NCBI GenBank assembly: GCA_963764825.1
Contig: CAVXUA010000003.1
Span: forward strand, 186,001 to 250,000
Reading direction: 5' to 3'
DNA: 64,000 nucleotides
DNA from: JAZGGS01 sp963764825
GTDB lineage: Bacteria; Bacteroidota; Ignavibacteria; Ignavibacteriales; Ignavibacteriaceae
Part shown: piece after piece, positions 20,597-29,508 of the stretch
Numbering within the stretch: position 1 is the first letter of the stretch
Layout of the letters: each line of letters begins with the position of its first letter
Translations under genes and position numbers: made by a program
The notes under the pieces: model-generated
Told to the model about the DNA's origin: nothing
The model's database searches: none
The model's input: only the letters and a program-made list of their open reading frames with translations

Positions 20597-20863
20597 ATGA
20601 TGAACGATTCAAACAAAAGAAAACCCGTAATTGAATATCCCACAAAATGGGATTATAAAGTTATTGGCACTGATGTAGATAAACTTTTAAAAGCTGTTGA
20701 AGAAGCAACGCCAGGTCTTAAATACGAAGTAACACCATCTAACATTAGCAAGAACGAAAAGTATTATAGTCTAAAAGTAACTGTTATAGTTCCTTCAGAA
20801 GTTGTAAGAGATTTAGTGTTCCAAAAATTAAGTGAGCACCCGGATATTAAAATCGTAATTTAA
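20597..20863 (+). CDS. DUF493 (YbeD-like) family protein
   Basis: 88 residues, matching the small ferredoxin-like fold of DUF493: IEYPTKWDYKVIGTDVDKL near the start and YYSLKVTVIVPSEVVRDLVFQKL in the middle. In E. coli the homologue YbeD lies near lipoate synthesis genes, but the role is unproven. Either of two adjacent ATGs may be the start. The next gene begins 18 bp downstream. The frame is intact. Confidence 0.8.
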   Translation: MMNDSNKRKPVIEYPTKWDYKVIGTDVDKLLKAVEEATPGLKYEVTPSNISKNEKYYSLKVTVIVPSEVVRDLVFQKLSEHPDIKIVI

Positions 20864-20881
20864 CAATTTAACAGAAGTAAG

Positions 20882-21475
20882 TTGGAAGATAATTGTAAAA
20901 TATCTTCGCCATTCAATCTAAACTGCTGGAAGCACCACGCCGGTTTTATTGCGAAGCAAATCAAAAAAATTAGGAATGAAGAAGAACTAAAAAATTTTTC
21001 TTCTCTTCTGCAAAAGATTGGTGAGTCCCAGATGGATTTGTATTTGGGCAAGCTTACACCAATTGAATTAACTACATTTTCTGAGCAGTTCCTAAGGAAG
21101 AAGAGGGCTTTTGAATATGAATCTTATAAAAAGTGGTTGTATTCGAATGGAAAAAGATACAAGCTAATTGCGCTGCATGATAAATCTACCTGGACTTTGA
21201 GAATGGGCAATCAGAAAGAAAATTATATACATATTCACCCAGCAAGATACTCATTGCACACAATAAGAATTAGAGCATTAACACTTAAAACAGCAATTTG
21301 CGTTATGGTTTATCTCAATATTTATAAAATCTCCTTTCCCGATCTTCAATTAATTAATAATGTAAGAAATGAATTCTTAAAGGCAGAACCGGTTAAATCA
21401 CTCTCTTCAACATCAGGTTTAGGGCGACTGCTAAATGTATTTAAAAAATATGAGCATGCTGACTCAACAACATAA
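20882..21475 (+). CDS. Conserved-looking hypothetical protein
   Basis: 197 residues, not recognised. It starts at a TTG 18 bp after the DUF493 stop codon, with a weak ribosome site. The protein looks soluble, with mixed helices, a Cys/His-rich start (FNLNCWKHHAGFIAKQI), a basic middle, and the motif NYIHIHPARYSLHTIRIRA, which could be a helix entering a winged or recombinase-like fold. Its 3' end overlaps the start of the geranylgeranyl-reductase-like gene, so the two are probably translated from one message. The intact frame of normal composition argues for a real gene. Confidence 0.6.
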   Translation: MEDNCKISSPFNLNCWKHHAGFIAKQIKKIRNEEELKNFSSLLQKIGESQMDLYLGKLTPIELTTFSEQFLRKKRAFEYESYKKWLYSNGKRYKLIALHDKSTWTLRMGNQKENYIHIHPARYSLHTIRIRALTLKTAICVMVYLNIYKISFPDLQLINNVRNEFLKAEPVKSLSSTSGLGRLLNVFKKYEHADSTT

Positions 21476-22658
21476 ATATGATGTAATAATAATCGGTGCC
21501 GGAGTTGCAGGTGCATCGGCTGCGTATGAACTTGCGAATAGTGGTGCAGATGTTCTGGTTCTTGAGAAAGAAAAACTACCGCGATATAAAACCTGCGGTG
21601 GGGGTGTTGTTCATCGTGCAATAGAAAAACTTCCATTTAGCACCGATGGAGTTGTTGAAAGAAGTTATAATACGATAGACATATATGATCATGAAACTGA
21701 TTTGTATTTTAAGGTATCAAGAGAAAAACCGATAATAAATATGATGATGAGAGCTGACCTGGATAGCTTAATAATTGAGGAAGCGGTTAAGAAAGGAGCA
21801 CAGGTTAACGATGGTATTAAGGTGATTAAAGTCGTTAATAATAACGAAAATGTTGAGGTTGTAACCAACAGCACAATTTTTAAGACGGATTTTGTAATTG
21901 CTGCTGATGGTGCTTCCGGTATTTGTTCAAAAATATGCGGGATTAGCAAAAATTATTTCAGGGTTCCCGCCATTGAGTGTGAAGTTTCTTTGACGGATGA
22001 TGAGCTTGATTATTATAAAAATTCAACCCGGTTTGATTTTGGGTTTATTCCTCACGGCTATGCATGGGTCTTCCCTAAAAAAAATCACGTTTCTGTTGGT
22101 ATTGCTTCTATGAAAAAACTTAAAGTAAATCTTAACGATTATCTGGAAAAATATTTTGCAATGCTCGGTTTTAAAGATGTAGCAAACATTGAAAAACATG
22201 GACATATTATCCCCATTAACCCTTTTCGATTAAAACCAGTTTATAATAGAATTTTATTAACCGGTGATACTATTGGTTTAGCTGATCCTATCACTACGGA
22301 GGGGATAAGCTATGCAATTGAAAGCGGACAACTTGCTGCAAATGCTGTGCTTGAGGGGAGTAAGGATAAATTAAAGGTGGAAAAGACTTACCTAAAAAGT
22401 TTAAAACCTTTATTTAATGAATTAAAATATGCAAGGATACTTGCGTGGTTTGTGCATGGTTCACCCTTAATAAGAAGGTTTGTATTTAAACATTACGGTA
22501 AAAGGTTAAGCGAATTGCTTGCTGATGTTATAACGGGAAAGAAAAAATACAGTGGTATGATGAAGAATCCCTTAAACTATGCAAAGCTTTTTAGACCGCA
22601 ATATTTTTTCTATAAAAAAAATAAAAGAGATGCGGGATTTCTCCCGCATTTAAACTGA
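21456..22658 (+). CDS. Geranylgeranyl reductase family FAD-dependent oxidoreductase
   Basis: About 400 residues. An N-terminal FAD Rossmann motif, DVIIIGAGVAGASAAYELA, is followed by YKTCGGGVVHRA, the Cys-Gly-Gly signature of the geranylgeranyl reductase/ChlP group, then a second FAD block ILLTGDTIGLADPITTEGI. Members saturate isoprenoid double bonds in chlorophyll tails, archaeal lipids or menaquinone side chains. With no chlorophyll genes here, quinone or lipid modification is more likely. Three in-frame ATGs exist near the start; the third (21456) sits just before the Rossmann segment. The gene overlaps its upstream neighbour and converges on thioredoxin. Confidence 0.85.
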   Translation: MLTQQHKYDVIIIGAGVAGASAAYELANSGADVLVLEKEKLPRYKTCGGGVVHRAIEKLPFSTDGVVERSYNTIDIYDHETDLYFKVSREKPIINMMMRADLDSLIIEEAVKKGAQVNDGIKVIKVVNNNENVEVVTNSTIFKTDFVIAADGASGICSKICGISKNYFRVPAIECEVSLTDDELDYYKNSTRFDFGFIPHGYAWVFPKKNHVSVGIASMKKLKVNLNDYLEKYFAMLGFKDVANIEKHGHIIPINPFRLKPVYNRILLTGDTIGLADPITTEGISYAIESGQLAANAVLEGSKDKLKVEKTYLKSLKPLFNELKYARILAWFVHGSPLIRRFVFKHYGKRLSELLADVITGKKKYSGMMKNPLNYAKLFRPQYFFYKKNKRDAGFLPHLN

Positions 22659-23024
22659 TTAAGCAGCTTCCTCTGTAAATAATTCTTTTTCGATTGCTTC
22701 TTTCATAGATTCTTTTGGCAATGCCCCTACTGCCATTTTTGGCTGACCTTCTTTTGGAATAAAAAGTAAGGAAGGAATACTTTTAATTCCGAATACACCG
22801 CCAAGCTCCTGCTCTTCGTCTGTATTAACTTTATAGAAGTTTACTCTACCTTCATATTCTTTAGAAAGCTCATCTATTACCGGTCCTACCATTTTACAAG
22901 GACCACACCACGGAGCCCAGAAATCAACTACTGCGGGTAAATCTCCTTCATATTTCCATTCCTGGCTTTTTTCGTAGTTAAATATTTTTTCCTGGAATGT
23001 TTGTTTAGTTAAATGCTCTGCCAT
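22659..23024 (-). CDS. trxA: Thioredoxin
   Basis: 121 residues with the redox-active Cys40-Gly-Pro-Cys43 in VDFWAPWCGPCKMVGPVIDEL and the cis-proline loop IKSIPSLLF. There is no signal peptide, so it is cytoplasmic. It is the last gene of a minus-strand run (rhodanese, DUF6132, DUF2892, DUF302, thioredoxin) with short gaps, which points to persulfide or thiol handling. It may not be the housekeeping thioredoxin. Confidence 0.92.
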   Translation of the reverse strand: MAEHLTKQTFQEKIFNYEKSQEWKYEGDLPAVVDFWAPWCGPCKMVGPVIDELSKEYEGRVNFYKVNTDEEQELGGVFGIKSIPSLLFIPKEGQPKMAVGALPKESMKEAIEKELFTEEAA

Positions 23025-23044
23025 TACAGTTTACCTTTCTTTTT

Positions 23045-23428
23045 TTATACTTCAGCGAGTACACGCTGTAATTTTTCTTTTATTTCTTTAGCTATGGGTT
23101 CCATCTGTTCGTTATCTATAATGTTCGTCATCAACATAGGATCGAACATAGAAACTTTTGTTTGATCATCTTTTTCGTATACAATTACGTTACAGGGTAA
23201 AAGCAATCCAAGCTCTTCTTCCGTCTGAAGGGCTTTATGTGCAATTGGAGGATTGCAAGCACCGAGGATTGTATACTTTTTAAAATCAACATCAATTTTT
23301 TTCTTAAGGGTTTCTTTTACATCAATAGTTGTTAATACGCCGAACCCTTCTTTCTTTAATTCTTCAGTTACCTTTTCAATTGTCAGTTCAAATGGTAAAT
23401 CTACTGTTTTTGAAAAACCATATTGCAT
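23045..23428 (-). CDS. DUF302 domain-containing protein
   Basis: 127 residues of the DUF302 family: GFSKTVDLPFELTIEKVTEELKKEGFGVLT at the N-terminus (quoted here only by its ends), then YTILGACNPPIAHKAL and LLLPCNVIVYE. The Cys residues in LGACNPP and LLPCNV are conserved in the family, which is often found with sulfur-oxidation or thiol-redox genes. The role is unknown; it lies 20 bp upstream of thioredoxin in the same operon. Confidence 0.85.
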   Translation of the reverse strand: MQYGFSKTVDLPFELTIEKVTEELKKEGFGVLTTIDVKETLKKKIDVDFKKYTILGACNPPIAHKALQTEEELGLLLPCNVIVYEKDDQTKVSMFDPMLMTNIIDNEQMEPIAKEIKEKLQRVLAEV

Positions 23429-23449
23429 AACTTCACCTTTATACTTCAG

Positions 23450-23662
23450 TTAATTTTTATTGTTTTTTTTAATTGTTGAAATTTTAAATGGCATATATGC
23501 CGGACAAGAACTCATAAAACTTGTTACTAAAAATGCTATTGCAACAATACCCAGTATAATTGCTGCGAGACCACTAATTTGATTAGTGAAATAAAGAATT
23601 GCAATAAGTACTGCTACTAATGATCTTACAACACGATCAATCGTTCCCATGTTCTTTTTCAT
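23450..23662 (-). CDS. DUF2892 inner-membrane protein
   Basis: About 70 residues. The N-terminal MKKNMGTIDRVVRSLVAVLI and two membrane helices match DUF2892, the membrane domain also found in YgaP rhodaneses. The CPAYMPFKIST C-terminus is typical. The start chosen is the second ATG (23660-23662), preceded by GGAG; a first ATG lies four codons upstream. Its 5' end overlaps the DUF6132 gene. It probably anchors or assists the rhodanese encoded upstream. Confidence 0.78.
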   Translation of the reverse strand: MKKNMGTIDRVVRSLVAVLIAILYFTNQISGLAAIILGIVAIAFLVTSFMSSCPAYMPFKISTIKKNNKN

Positions 23663-23868
23663 TTTCTTCTCCATTATCTTTTAATGATTTAATTCCTGAT
23701 TTCCAATTTGTAAAGAGTGCGCCTATAACAGTACCATAAGCAGTACTGCTAACCGGGCTGCCGGTTATTGCACAGCCATTGTTACATCCAATAAAATAAT
23801 AGTACAGATATCCACCGAGGGCACCTAGTCAAAATTGGTAGAGCAAGCTTAACAACTTTTTTTATCAT
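23637..23868 (-). CDS. DUF6132-like small membrane protein (one frameshift)
   Basis: A short gene of about 76 codons, broken near 23828. The rejoined product starts MIKKVVKLALPIL and continues LGALGGYLYYYFIGC, NNGCAITGSPVSSTAYG and TVIGALF. This glycine-rich two-helix pattern with Cys-x3-Cys and ITxSP matches what I recall of DUF6132. Its ATG overlaps the rhodanese stop codon (ATGA), and its 3' end overlaps the DUF2892 start. Tight coupling suggests a small membrane complex with these partners, perhaps related to YeeE/YedE-like sulfur transport, but that is inference. Confidence 0.6.
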
Positions 23869-24245
23869 CTTAATCCTACCGCATTCCATTGCACAATTCC
23901 ACCCTTAAGATTTGCAACGGTAAAACCATGTTTCTTTAATTTTGATGCGGCATTAAGACTCCTGCTGCCCGTTCTGCAATAGCAGATAATCTCTTTATCC
24001 TTAAACTTCTTTAACTCTGCTGCTTTGCTGTTTATTTCCGGAAGAGGAATATGAAACGAACCTTTAATATTACTCTTTTTTCTTTCTAAAGATGTCCGAA
24101 CATCAAGTAGCACGGAGTTGTTTCCCTTCTTTAGTTTTTGTGATGCATCAACCGGGGAATAATGCTTAATAGATCTTATGAGCAATGCCTTCTTAATAGC
24201 GAAGAACAAAACAGCCGCAATAATTGTGTATAATAATATCTGCAC
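23865..24245 (-). CDS. Membrane-anchored rhodanese-like protein
   Basis: 126 residues. An N-terminal membrane helix (ILLYTIIAAVLFFAI) is followed by a rhodanese domain with VLLDVRTSLERKKSNIKGSFHIP and the active-site loop CYCRTGSRS, where the second Cys is the likely sulfur carrier. The C-terminal GFTVANLKGGIVQWNAVG is typical. It is the first gene of the operon ending in thioredoxin. It likely passes sulfane sulfur between membrane and cytoplasmic thiols. Confidence 0.88.
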   Translation of the reverse strand: MQILLYTIIAAVLFFAIKKALLIRSIKHYSPVDASQKLKKGNNSVLLDVRTSLERKKSNIKGSFHIPLPEINSKAAELKKFKDKEIICYCRTGSRSLNAASKLKKHGFTVANLKGGIVQWNAVGLR

Positions 24246-24317
24246 AGTACCTATAATCTTAAATAAATTTTCAATTGTAAAGTAGTATGATTACGAAGAA
24301 CAAAAAGGATTCACAAC

Positions 24318-24341
24318 AAAAAAAGCCCCGCAGGTGCGGGG
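24318..24341 (-). terminator. Intrinsic terminator after the POT transporter
   Basis: Read on the minus strand, a perfect stem CCCCGC / GCGGGG with a 4-nt loop is followed by C and seven T. It lies just past the peptide transporter stop codon. Confidence 0.85.
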
Positions 24342-24350
24342 TTGATAATA

Positions 24351-25849
24351 TTATTCGGTTGCGTGTTTAAGTTTCTTAAGAAACAATTTAAGAATTAATG
24401 CTGCGAAAAATGAAGTAATAACCAACAGCAAGAAGAATTGCCAGAGCTCCCAATTTTGATAGAATCTTCCCACAAATCCTGCAAGATAATTTCCTATGGC
24501 AGTTGCAAAGAACCAGCCCCCCATCATTAATCCTTTCATTTTTGGCGGCGAAACTTTAGATACGAAAGAAAGACCCATTGGGCTTAGGTGTAACTCCGCA
24601 ATTGTTAAAGTAAAATATGTACCCATCAACCAATATGCAGATACCGTTATTGAAGAGCTGCCACCACCAAGATCAAGCATAGATGGTAAACCATCACAGC
24701 AATAATCATTATTACATAGGCTAACCCCGTAATGATCATTCCAATTCCAATTTTCGCCGCAGAAGATGGCTCTTTTCCCTTTTTATTTAAGTAGCCAAAC
24801 CAACCAACAATAATCGGCGTAAGAAGTACAATGAACATTGGGTTGAATGATTGGAATTGTTCGGGTGCAATTTCGTTCTGATTACCTAATATATTTAACT
24901 TTACAATTATAACAATAAGACCAATAACTGCGAACAGGGCACCGATTCCCTTTGCTTTGGTTGTTTTAGATACAATTGCAGCGGATCCCCCAAGTAATAC
25001 AAATAATACTGCGTGCAATCCGATAACATCAAAAAGGAGATAGGTAAATTTGCCCACAAACACATCGGTATAATCTCTTGCAAATAGCGAGAGTGCAGAA
25101 CCGTTTTGGTGAAAAGCCATCCAGAAGAAAATAACAATTGCAAAAATTGTCATCAGGGCAATAATTCTTTCTTTTTCCTGAGATTTTGTAAGCACCACAT
25201 CAACTTCGGCATTATCTTTTTCCTTAGCCGTATAATCTGCATTTGCATAATATTTTTTAAAGATTACAAAAATCAAAAGAGAAATAACCATTCCAGCTGC
25301 CGCAACTGCAAAGCCTGCATTATAACCTTCAGCAAGCGTTACACTAAAGTTTTCCATTACAAATCGTTTGATACCGGCTGCGGCCATTGGTGCATAAAAG
25401 GCGCCAATGTTTATTCCCATATAAAATATATTATAGCCAGCATCTTTAAGCGATCCCTGCGAATGTGCATAAAGATTTCCTACAAGTACAGATATGTTAG
25501 CTTTGAATAATCCGTTTCCAATGCATACAACAACTAATGCAATATATAGTTGAAGGGGTGAACTTGTTGGGACAGCCATCATCAGGTAGCCAATACCCAT
25601 TACAATTGCCCCGAGTGTAATCGTCTTTCCGTATCCTAAAACATTATCTGCGAGCCAGCCGCCCATAAGGGGTGTGATATAAACTCCCGCAAGGAAAATA
25701 CCATAAACATTTAATGCTGTAGTGGCATCCCAACCGAAATTTTCCTGCATATAATAAACAAAAATGGCAAGCATAGTATAAAATCCGAAACGCTCCCACA
25801 TCTCGGTAAAAAAGAGAACATACAATCCTTTCGGATGACCTTTAAACAT
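24351..25849 (-). CDS. POT/PTR-family proton-dependent oligopeptide transporter (one frameshift)
   Basis: Major-facilitator symporter of di- and tripeptides in the inner membrane, about 498 residues when rejoined near 24660. The family signature EMWERFGFYTMLAIFVYYM, with the ExxERFxYY-like proton-coupling motif, starts the protein. It continues with GGWLADNVLGYGKTI and the PTR2 block YNIFYMGINIGAF, then many hydrophobic helices and the C-terminal AELHLSPMGLSFVSKVSPPKM. The frame break joins two otherwise clean halves. It is monocistronic with its own terminator. Confidence 0.92.
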
Positions 25850-26285
25850 TATACCTCCTAGTGATTACTTTTTTAAACGGGAATAGAATTTCGTTTGTTT
25901 ATTGTTTTGATTTGTTGCTATAAGAAGAATAAAAATAAAACTTTATCATTAAAAAATTATATCATTAATAGCTTGACATTGAGCGTAAAGTTAAACAGTT
26001 TTTGTGGTAATAACCAACTATTAAAATCACTTTTCCCCATCAATATTTTATTAAAACAAAAGTAATGACAGAACACGAAGCCAGATATTAAATTTCTCGA
26101 AAAGAATTCGCAATAAATTATAACTGTTGTTTACTGTGCAAAAAAGAAAAACGGTAGACCTGAATGAAGATGATCTACATCACACATAAAAATGAAAATC
26201 TGGTTAACAAGTGAAAACTTAATTTTATATATTCAAATCTCGATTAACCACACTATTTATTTATCAATAGCTTATAGGAGGCGCT
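25850..26285. other. Intergenic region, 436 bp, no gene seen
   Basis: AT-rich gap between divergent genes (POT transporter and DinB-like). A TTGACA at 25973-25978 lacks a good -10 partner. A strong ribosome site (TAGGAGG, near 26275) belongs to the next gene. No frame, RNA gene or strong hairpin is visible. Confidence 0.5.
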
Positions 26286-26845
26286 ATGCGCAAGTTTAAT
26301 TCAATTTTCTTCTCATTAATTATTGCGGCGGTTTTGCTGGTGATAATCAAGCCAGCATCTGCAACCAACCCGCCAAGTCAGCCAGTTTTTGTTCAGGAGT
26401 ACCTTGGTCATCTGGATTTTATCGAAGGCAGATTATTACAGCTTGAAGGGGCAATGGCACAGGAACAAATGGGCTGGGGTCCTGCAGAAGGTATAAGAAC
26501 CTGCGCTCAGATATATCTTCACGTTGCAGAGGCAAACTACTTCCTTGCAAGTAAGATGGGCTTTAAAATGCCAGGAAGGAGAGATGGATGAAAGTATCAC
26601 TGACAAAGATAAGATAGCGGAGATGTTAAAGGAATCTTTTAAAGCTGTTAAAAAGCATGCTGCAGAGGTAACTGAGGAACAACTCGGTGAAATAGTCAAA
26701 ACACCTTTTGGAGAAATGTAGTCGCGGCTCTTTATGACAGCGCTTCTTAATCATATCACATGAACACCTTGGACAGGGCATTGCCTACGCAAGAATGAAT
26801 GGTGTAACTCCACCATGGAGCAAGAAAGATGATGGCGAGGGGTAA
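26286..26845 (+). CDS. Exported DinB-family protein (frameshifts)
   Basis: About 185 residues when rejoined near 26570, 26715 and 26755. A signal peptide ends near KPASAT. A four-helix DinB domain follows, with the metal-ligand His in QIYLHVAEANYF and the C-terminal NHIHEHLGQGIAYARMNG that supplies the other two histidines. DinB/YfiT proteins are metal-dependent, often thiol S-transferases, but exported forms are of unknown function. The SD sequence AGGAGG supports the start. Confidence 0.78.
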
Positions 26846-26863
26846 CTAATTTTAACAAACAGT

Positions 26864-26909
26864 CATTGCGAGGGATTCCACAAAAGGTGGTTGATTAAAA
26901 CTCGCAATG
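26864..26909. repeat. Short inverted repeat with 9-bp arms
   Basis: CATTGCGAG at 26864-26872 and its exact complement CTCGCAATG at 26901-26909, with an inner CCAC/GTGG pairing, form a branched hairpin in the gap between two genes. There is no T tract, so it is not a typical terminator. It looks like a small interspersed (REP-like) element. Confidence 0.5.
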
Positions 26910-26940
26910 GCATTTACCTTTAACCAACACCACATTAAAA

Positions 26941-27374
26941 ATGGCGCACTTAAAACATTACCTTCTTATAAAATCATCACCCGAAAAAGTGTACAAAGCC
27001 CTTACTTCAACTGAAGGGGTTCAGGGGATGGTGGACTCTTGAAGCGAACGCAGATGAACAAGTTGGGGGTGTTGCCGAATTTCAAGTTTGGTGAAAGGTA
27101 TCATAATAAAATGAAGATAGTTAAGCTTGTTCCAAATAGAACCGTGGAATGGGAGTGCATTAAAGGTGATAATGAATGGATAGGAACAAATTTTGTTTTT
27201 AATCTGGAAGAAAAAGAAAACGAAACAATTCTAAAATTCACACACGCCAAGTGGAGAGAAGAAACAGATTTCTTTGCATCTTGCAATTATCATTGGGGAT
27301 ATTATTTACGGAGCGTAAAGCTATATTGCGAAACAGGCAGTGGAACGCCTTTCACCACCAATTCCGGGCAGTAA
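26941..27374 (+). CDS. SRPBCC/AHSA1-like domain protein (frameshift)
   Basis: About 144 residues with a START/Bet v1-like fold. It begins MAHLKHYLLIKSSPEKVYKALTS, breaks near 27020, and continues with an EANADEQVGGVAEFQV-like strand, then KIVKLVPNRTVEWEC and the C-terminal helix that starts HWGYYLRSVKLYCETG. Such proteins bind small hydrophobic ligands in a pocket, but no substrate can be named. It follows the DinB-like gene by 95 bp, a pairing seen often among stress or detoxification genes. Confidence 0.75.
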
Positions 27375-27414
27375 AAATTCACTGTTAAGCTCAGCGTTAC
27401 ACAATTAAGCAAAT

Positions 27415-28325
27415 CTAAATTTTGTCTTTAGCTTCAGGTATAAACGAGGGAAGTTTAGTAACTCTTACAATGCTGAAAAGCAATAGAAATGCTCCAGCCC
27501 ATTGAATCGGACCCATAATATTTCCACGTAAAAAGTACTCCAGTATTACTGCCGTTAACGGAAATGCCAGTTCGCAAATAGTGGCTACGGATGCTGTAAT
27601 TCTTTTCAATCCGTAGTAGTAAAGAAAAATTGCAGTTCCGCCGGTTGTAAATGCTATTAACAAAAATATAAAAAGTTGGTGTGATGATATTTCAGAAATT
27701 TCGGAAATAGTTCCCGATGTGAGCACAATTAACAGCATGATGATTGTTGTGAGCGTAAACCGAAGATAAGTTCCCAATTCAAAACCAACATTTCTTAAAG
27801 CACGTTTGCTTAGCACTGTTGAAGAACTAAAACTTATTGCTGCAATTAATGCAAAGATCGCAGCAAGAACTGTTTTATCACCAGCCTTAAGTTCCGGGAG
27901 ATGCAGTCCGAAAGGTCATAAAGTAGGCGCCGATAATTGCAAACCCTGCCCAGAAAAAAAACTTTTTGGTAAGCTTTTCCTTAAGTAGAATTCCAGCTAA
28001 TACTAAAGCAAAAACCGGTTGGAGTTTTTGTATAAGAATTACAATTGAAAGATTAACATAATTAACATAAAACAGTGCTTTAGTAATTGCCATTGTGCCA
28101 ATAGCACCGCCAAAGATTGCAACCCCTAAAAATGCTAACCAGTCCCGGTAAGTCTAAATTCTTCAACTTTCCAAAGTGCTTTAACATTATTGGTGTAAGC
28201 AAAAGTGCTACTATTACGCTTTCAACAAACACCACTAAAGTTACTGGCAGATTGTAGAGAATCGGTCTCAGCACAATACCATCAACAGCCCACAGGCTTG
28301 CGGCAAGTATCACGAAAAACGGGGC
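27415..28325 (-). CDS. EamA/DMT-family transporter (frameshifts)
   Basis: Ten-helix permease of the drug/metabolite superfamily, about 295 residues when its three pieces are joined (breaks near 28150 and 27880). It shows FVILAASLWAVDGIVLRPIL, VILIQKLQPVFALVLAGILLKE and, in the second repeat, AAISFSSSTVLSKRAL and LAFPLTAVILEYFL. The start is unclear: an in-frame stop lies just before GAGATCAG near 28335, and a GTG at 28311-28313 is the first visible start codon. The substrate is unknown. It converges on the SRPBCC gene. Confidence 0.75.
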
Positions 28326-28474
28326 TAATCTGATCTCTTAACAAAACTTACTTAAAATTAAAATTATTTGAATCATTGAAAATTTAATTGCGCAATATAA
28401 CACTTGTGTAATAATAATCTTATTTATTATTAAGTTGATATTTGAATGAATCAGAAAAAAAGAGTAAGATAAAA

Positions 28475-29302
28475 ATGGAAACACAAAAGCCATCAGCAGA
28501 GATAAAAACCTGGCGGGTTAAATTATATGAAATAATTTTTGAAGCAGACACACCCGCTGGAAAATTTTTGATGTACTACTAATCTGGGCAATACTTAGCT
28601 GAGCGTTACTGTTGTTTTTCTAGAAAGCATTAATGCTCTTAAAGTTGATTATGGAGAATGGTTTATAATACTTGAATGGGTATTCACCATTTCCTTCACA
28701 ATTGAATATGTGCTGAGGATAATCGGCGTGAGAAAACCATTCAGATATATTTTTAGTTTCTACGGTGTGGTTGATTTTCTTGCTATTGTGCCAACATATC
28801 TGAGTTTATTAGTAACCGGCAGCCAGTATTTGCTTGTGATAAGAATAATAAGACTGCTGCGCGTCTTCAGGGTATTTAAGTTAATCCATCTTGTAAAACA
28901 ATCAGATGTATTAGTTAATGCGTTAAAAGCAAGCCGCGCCAAGATAGCAATTTTCCTTTTTGCTGTAGTAACTCTTGTTGTAATAATTGGGGCGCTTATG
29001 TATGTAATTGAAGGGCCGGAAAACGGCTTTACCAGCATTCCGGTTAGTATGTACTGGGCAATAGTAACATTAACAACGGTTGGATATGGAGATATTTCAC
29101 CGCAATCTCCGGTTGGACAACTTCTGGCATCAATGGCAATGATAATGGGTTATGGAATTATTGCAGTTCCTACAGGAATTGTTTCAGTGGAAATAGCAAG
29201 CGCTACTAAAATGCAAATTACAACCCAGGTCTGCCCAAGCTGTATTTCTGAAGGGCATGATAAAGATGCTGTGCATTGTAAATATTGTGGGGCAAAGTTA
29301 TA
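28475..29302 (+). CDS. Voltage-gated potassium-channel-like protein with C-terminal zinc ribbon (frameshift)
   Basis: About 274 residues of the six-helix ion-channel family. The S4 voltage sensor RIIRLLRVFRVFKLIHL has regularly spaced arginines, and the selectivity filter is TLTTVGYGD. After the S6 helix (MAMIMGYGIIAVPTGIVSVEI) comes a short cytoplasmic tail with two Cys pairs (CPSC, CKYC), a zinc ribbon. Indels near 28575 and 28605 interrupt the S1 region. TVGYGD indicates K+ selectivity. The gene is monocistronic. Confidence 0.88.
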
Positions 29303-29508
29303 AACAAAATTAGTTTAATAAGAAAATTCCCAATAGAGTTAATAAACACTTTTGCACACATCTTTTCCCCTTTAATAAATTAAGAAAGGTTTTTTGACAA
29401 CACATTCTTCGTTAACAATTAATGTGTGCAAACATATTTGTTTAATTAGCAATATATGGGTATTATCAACTAGTATTTAATTAAAAACAAAATTTAAGGA
29501 GATTATTA

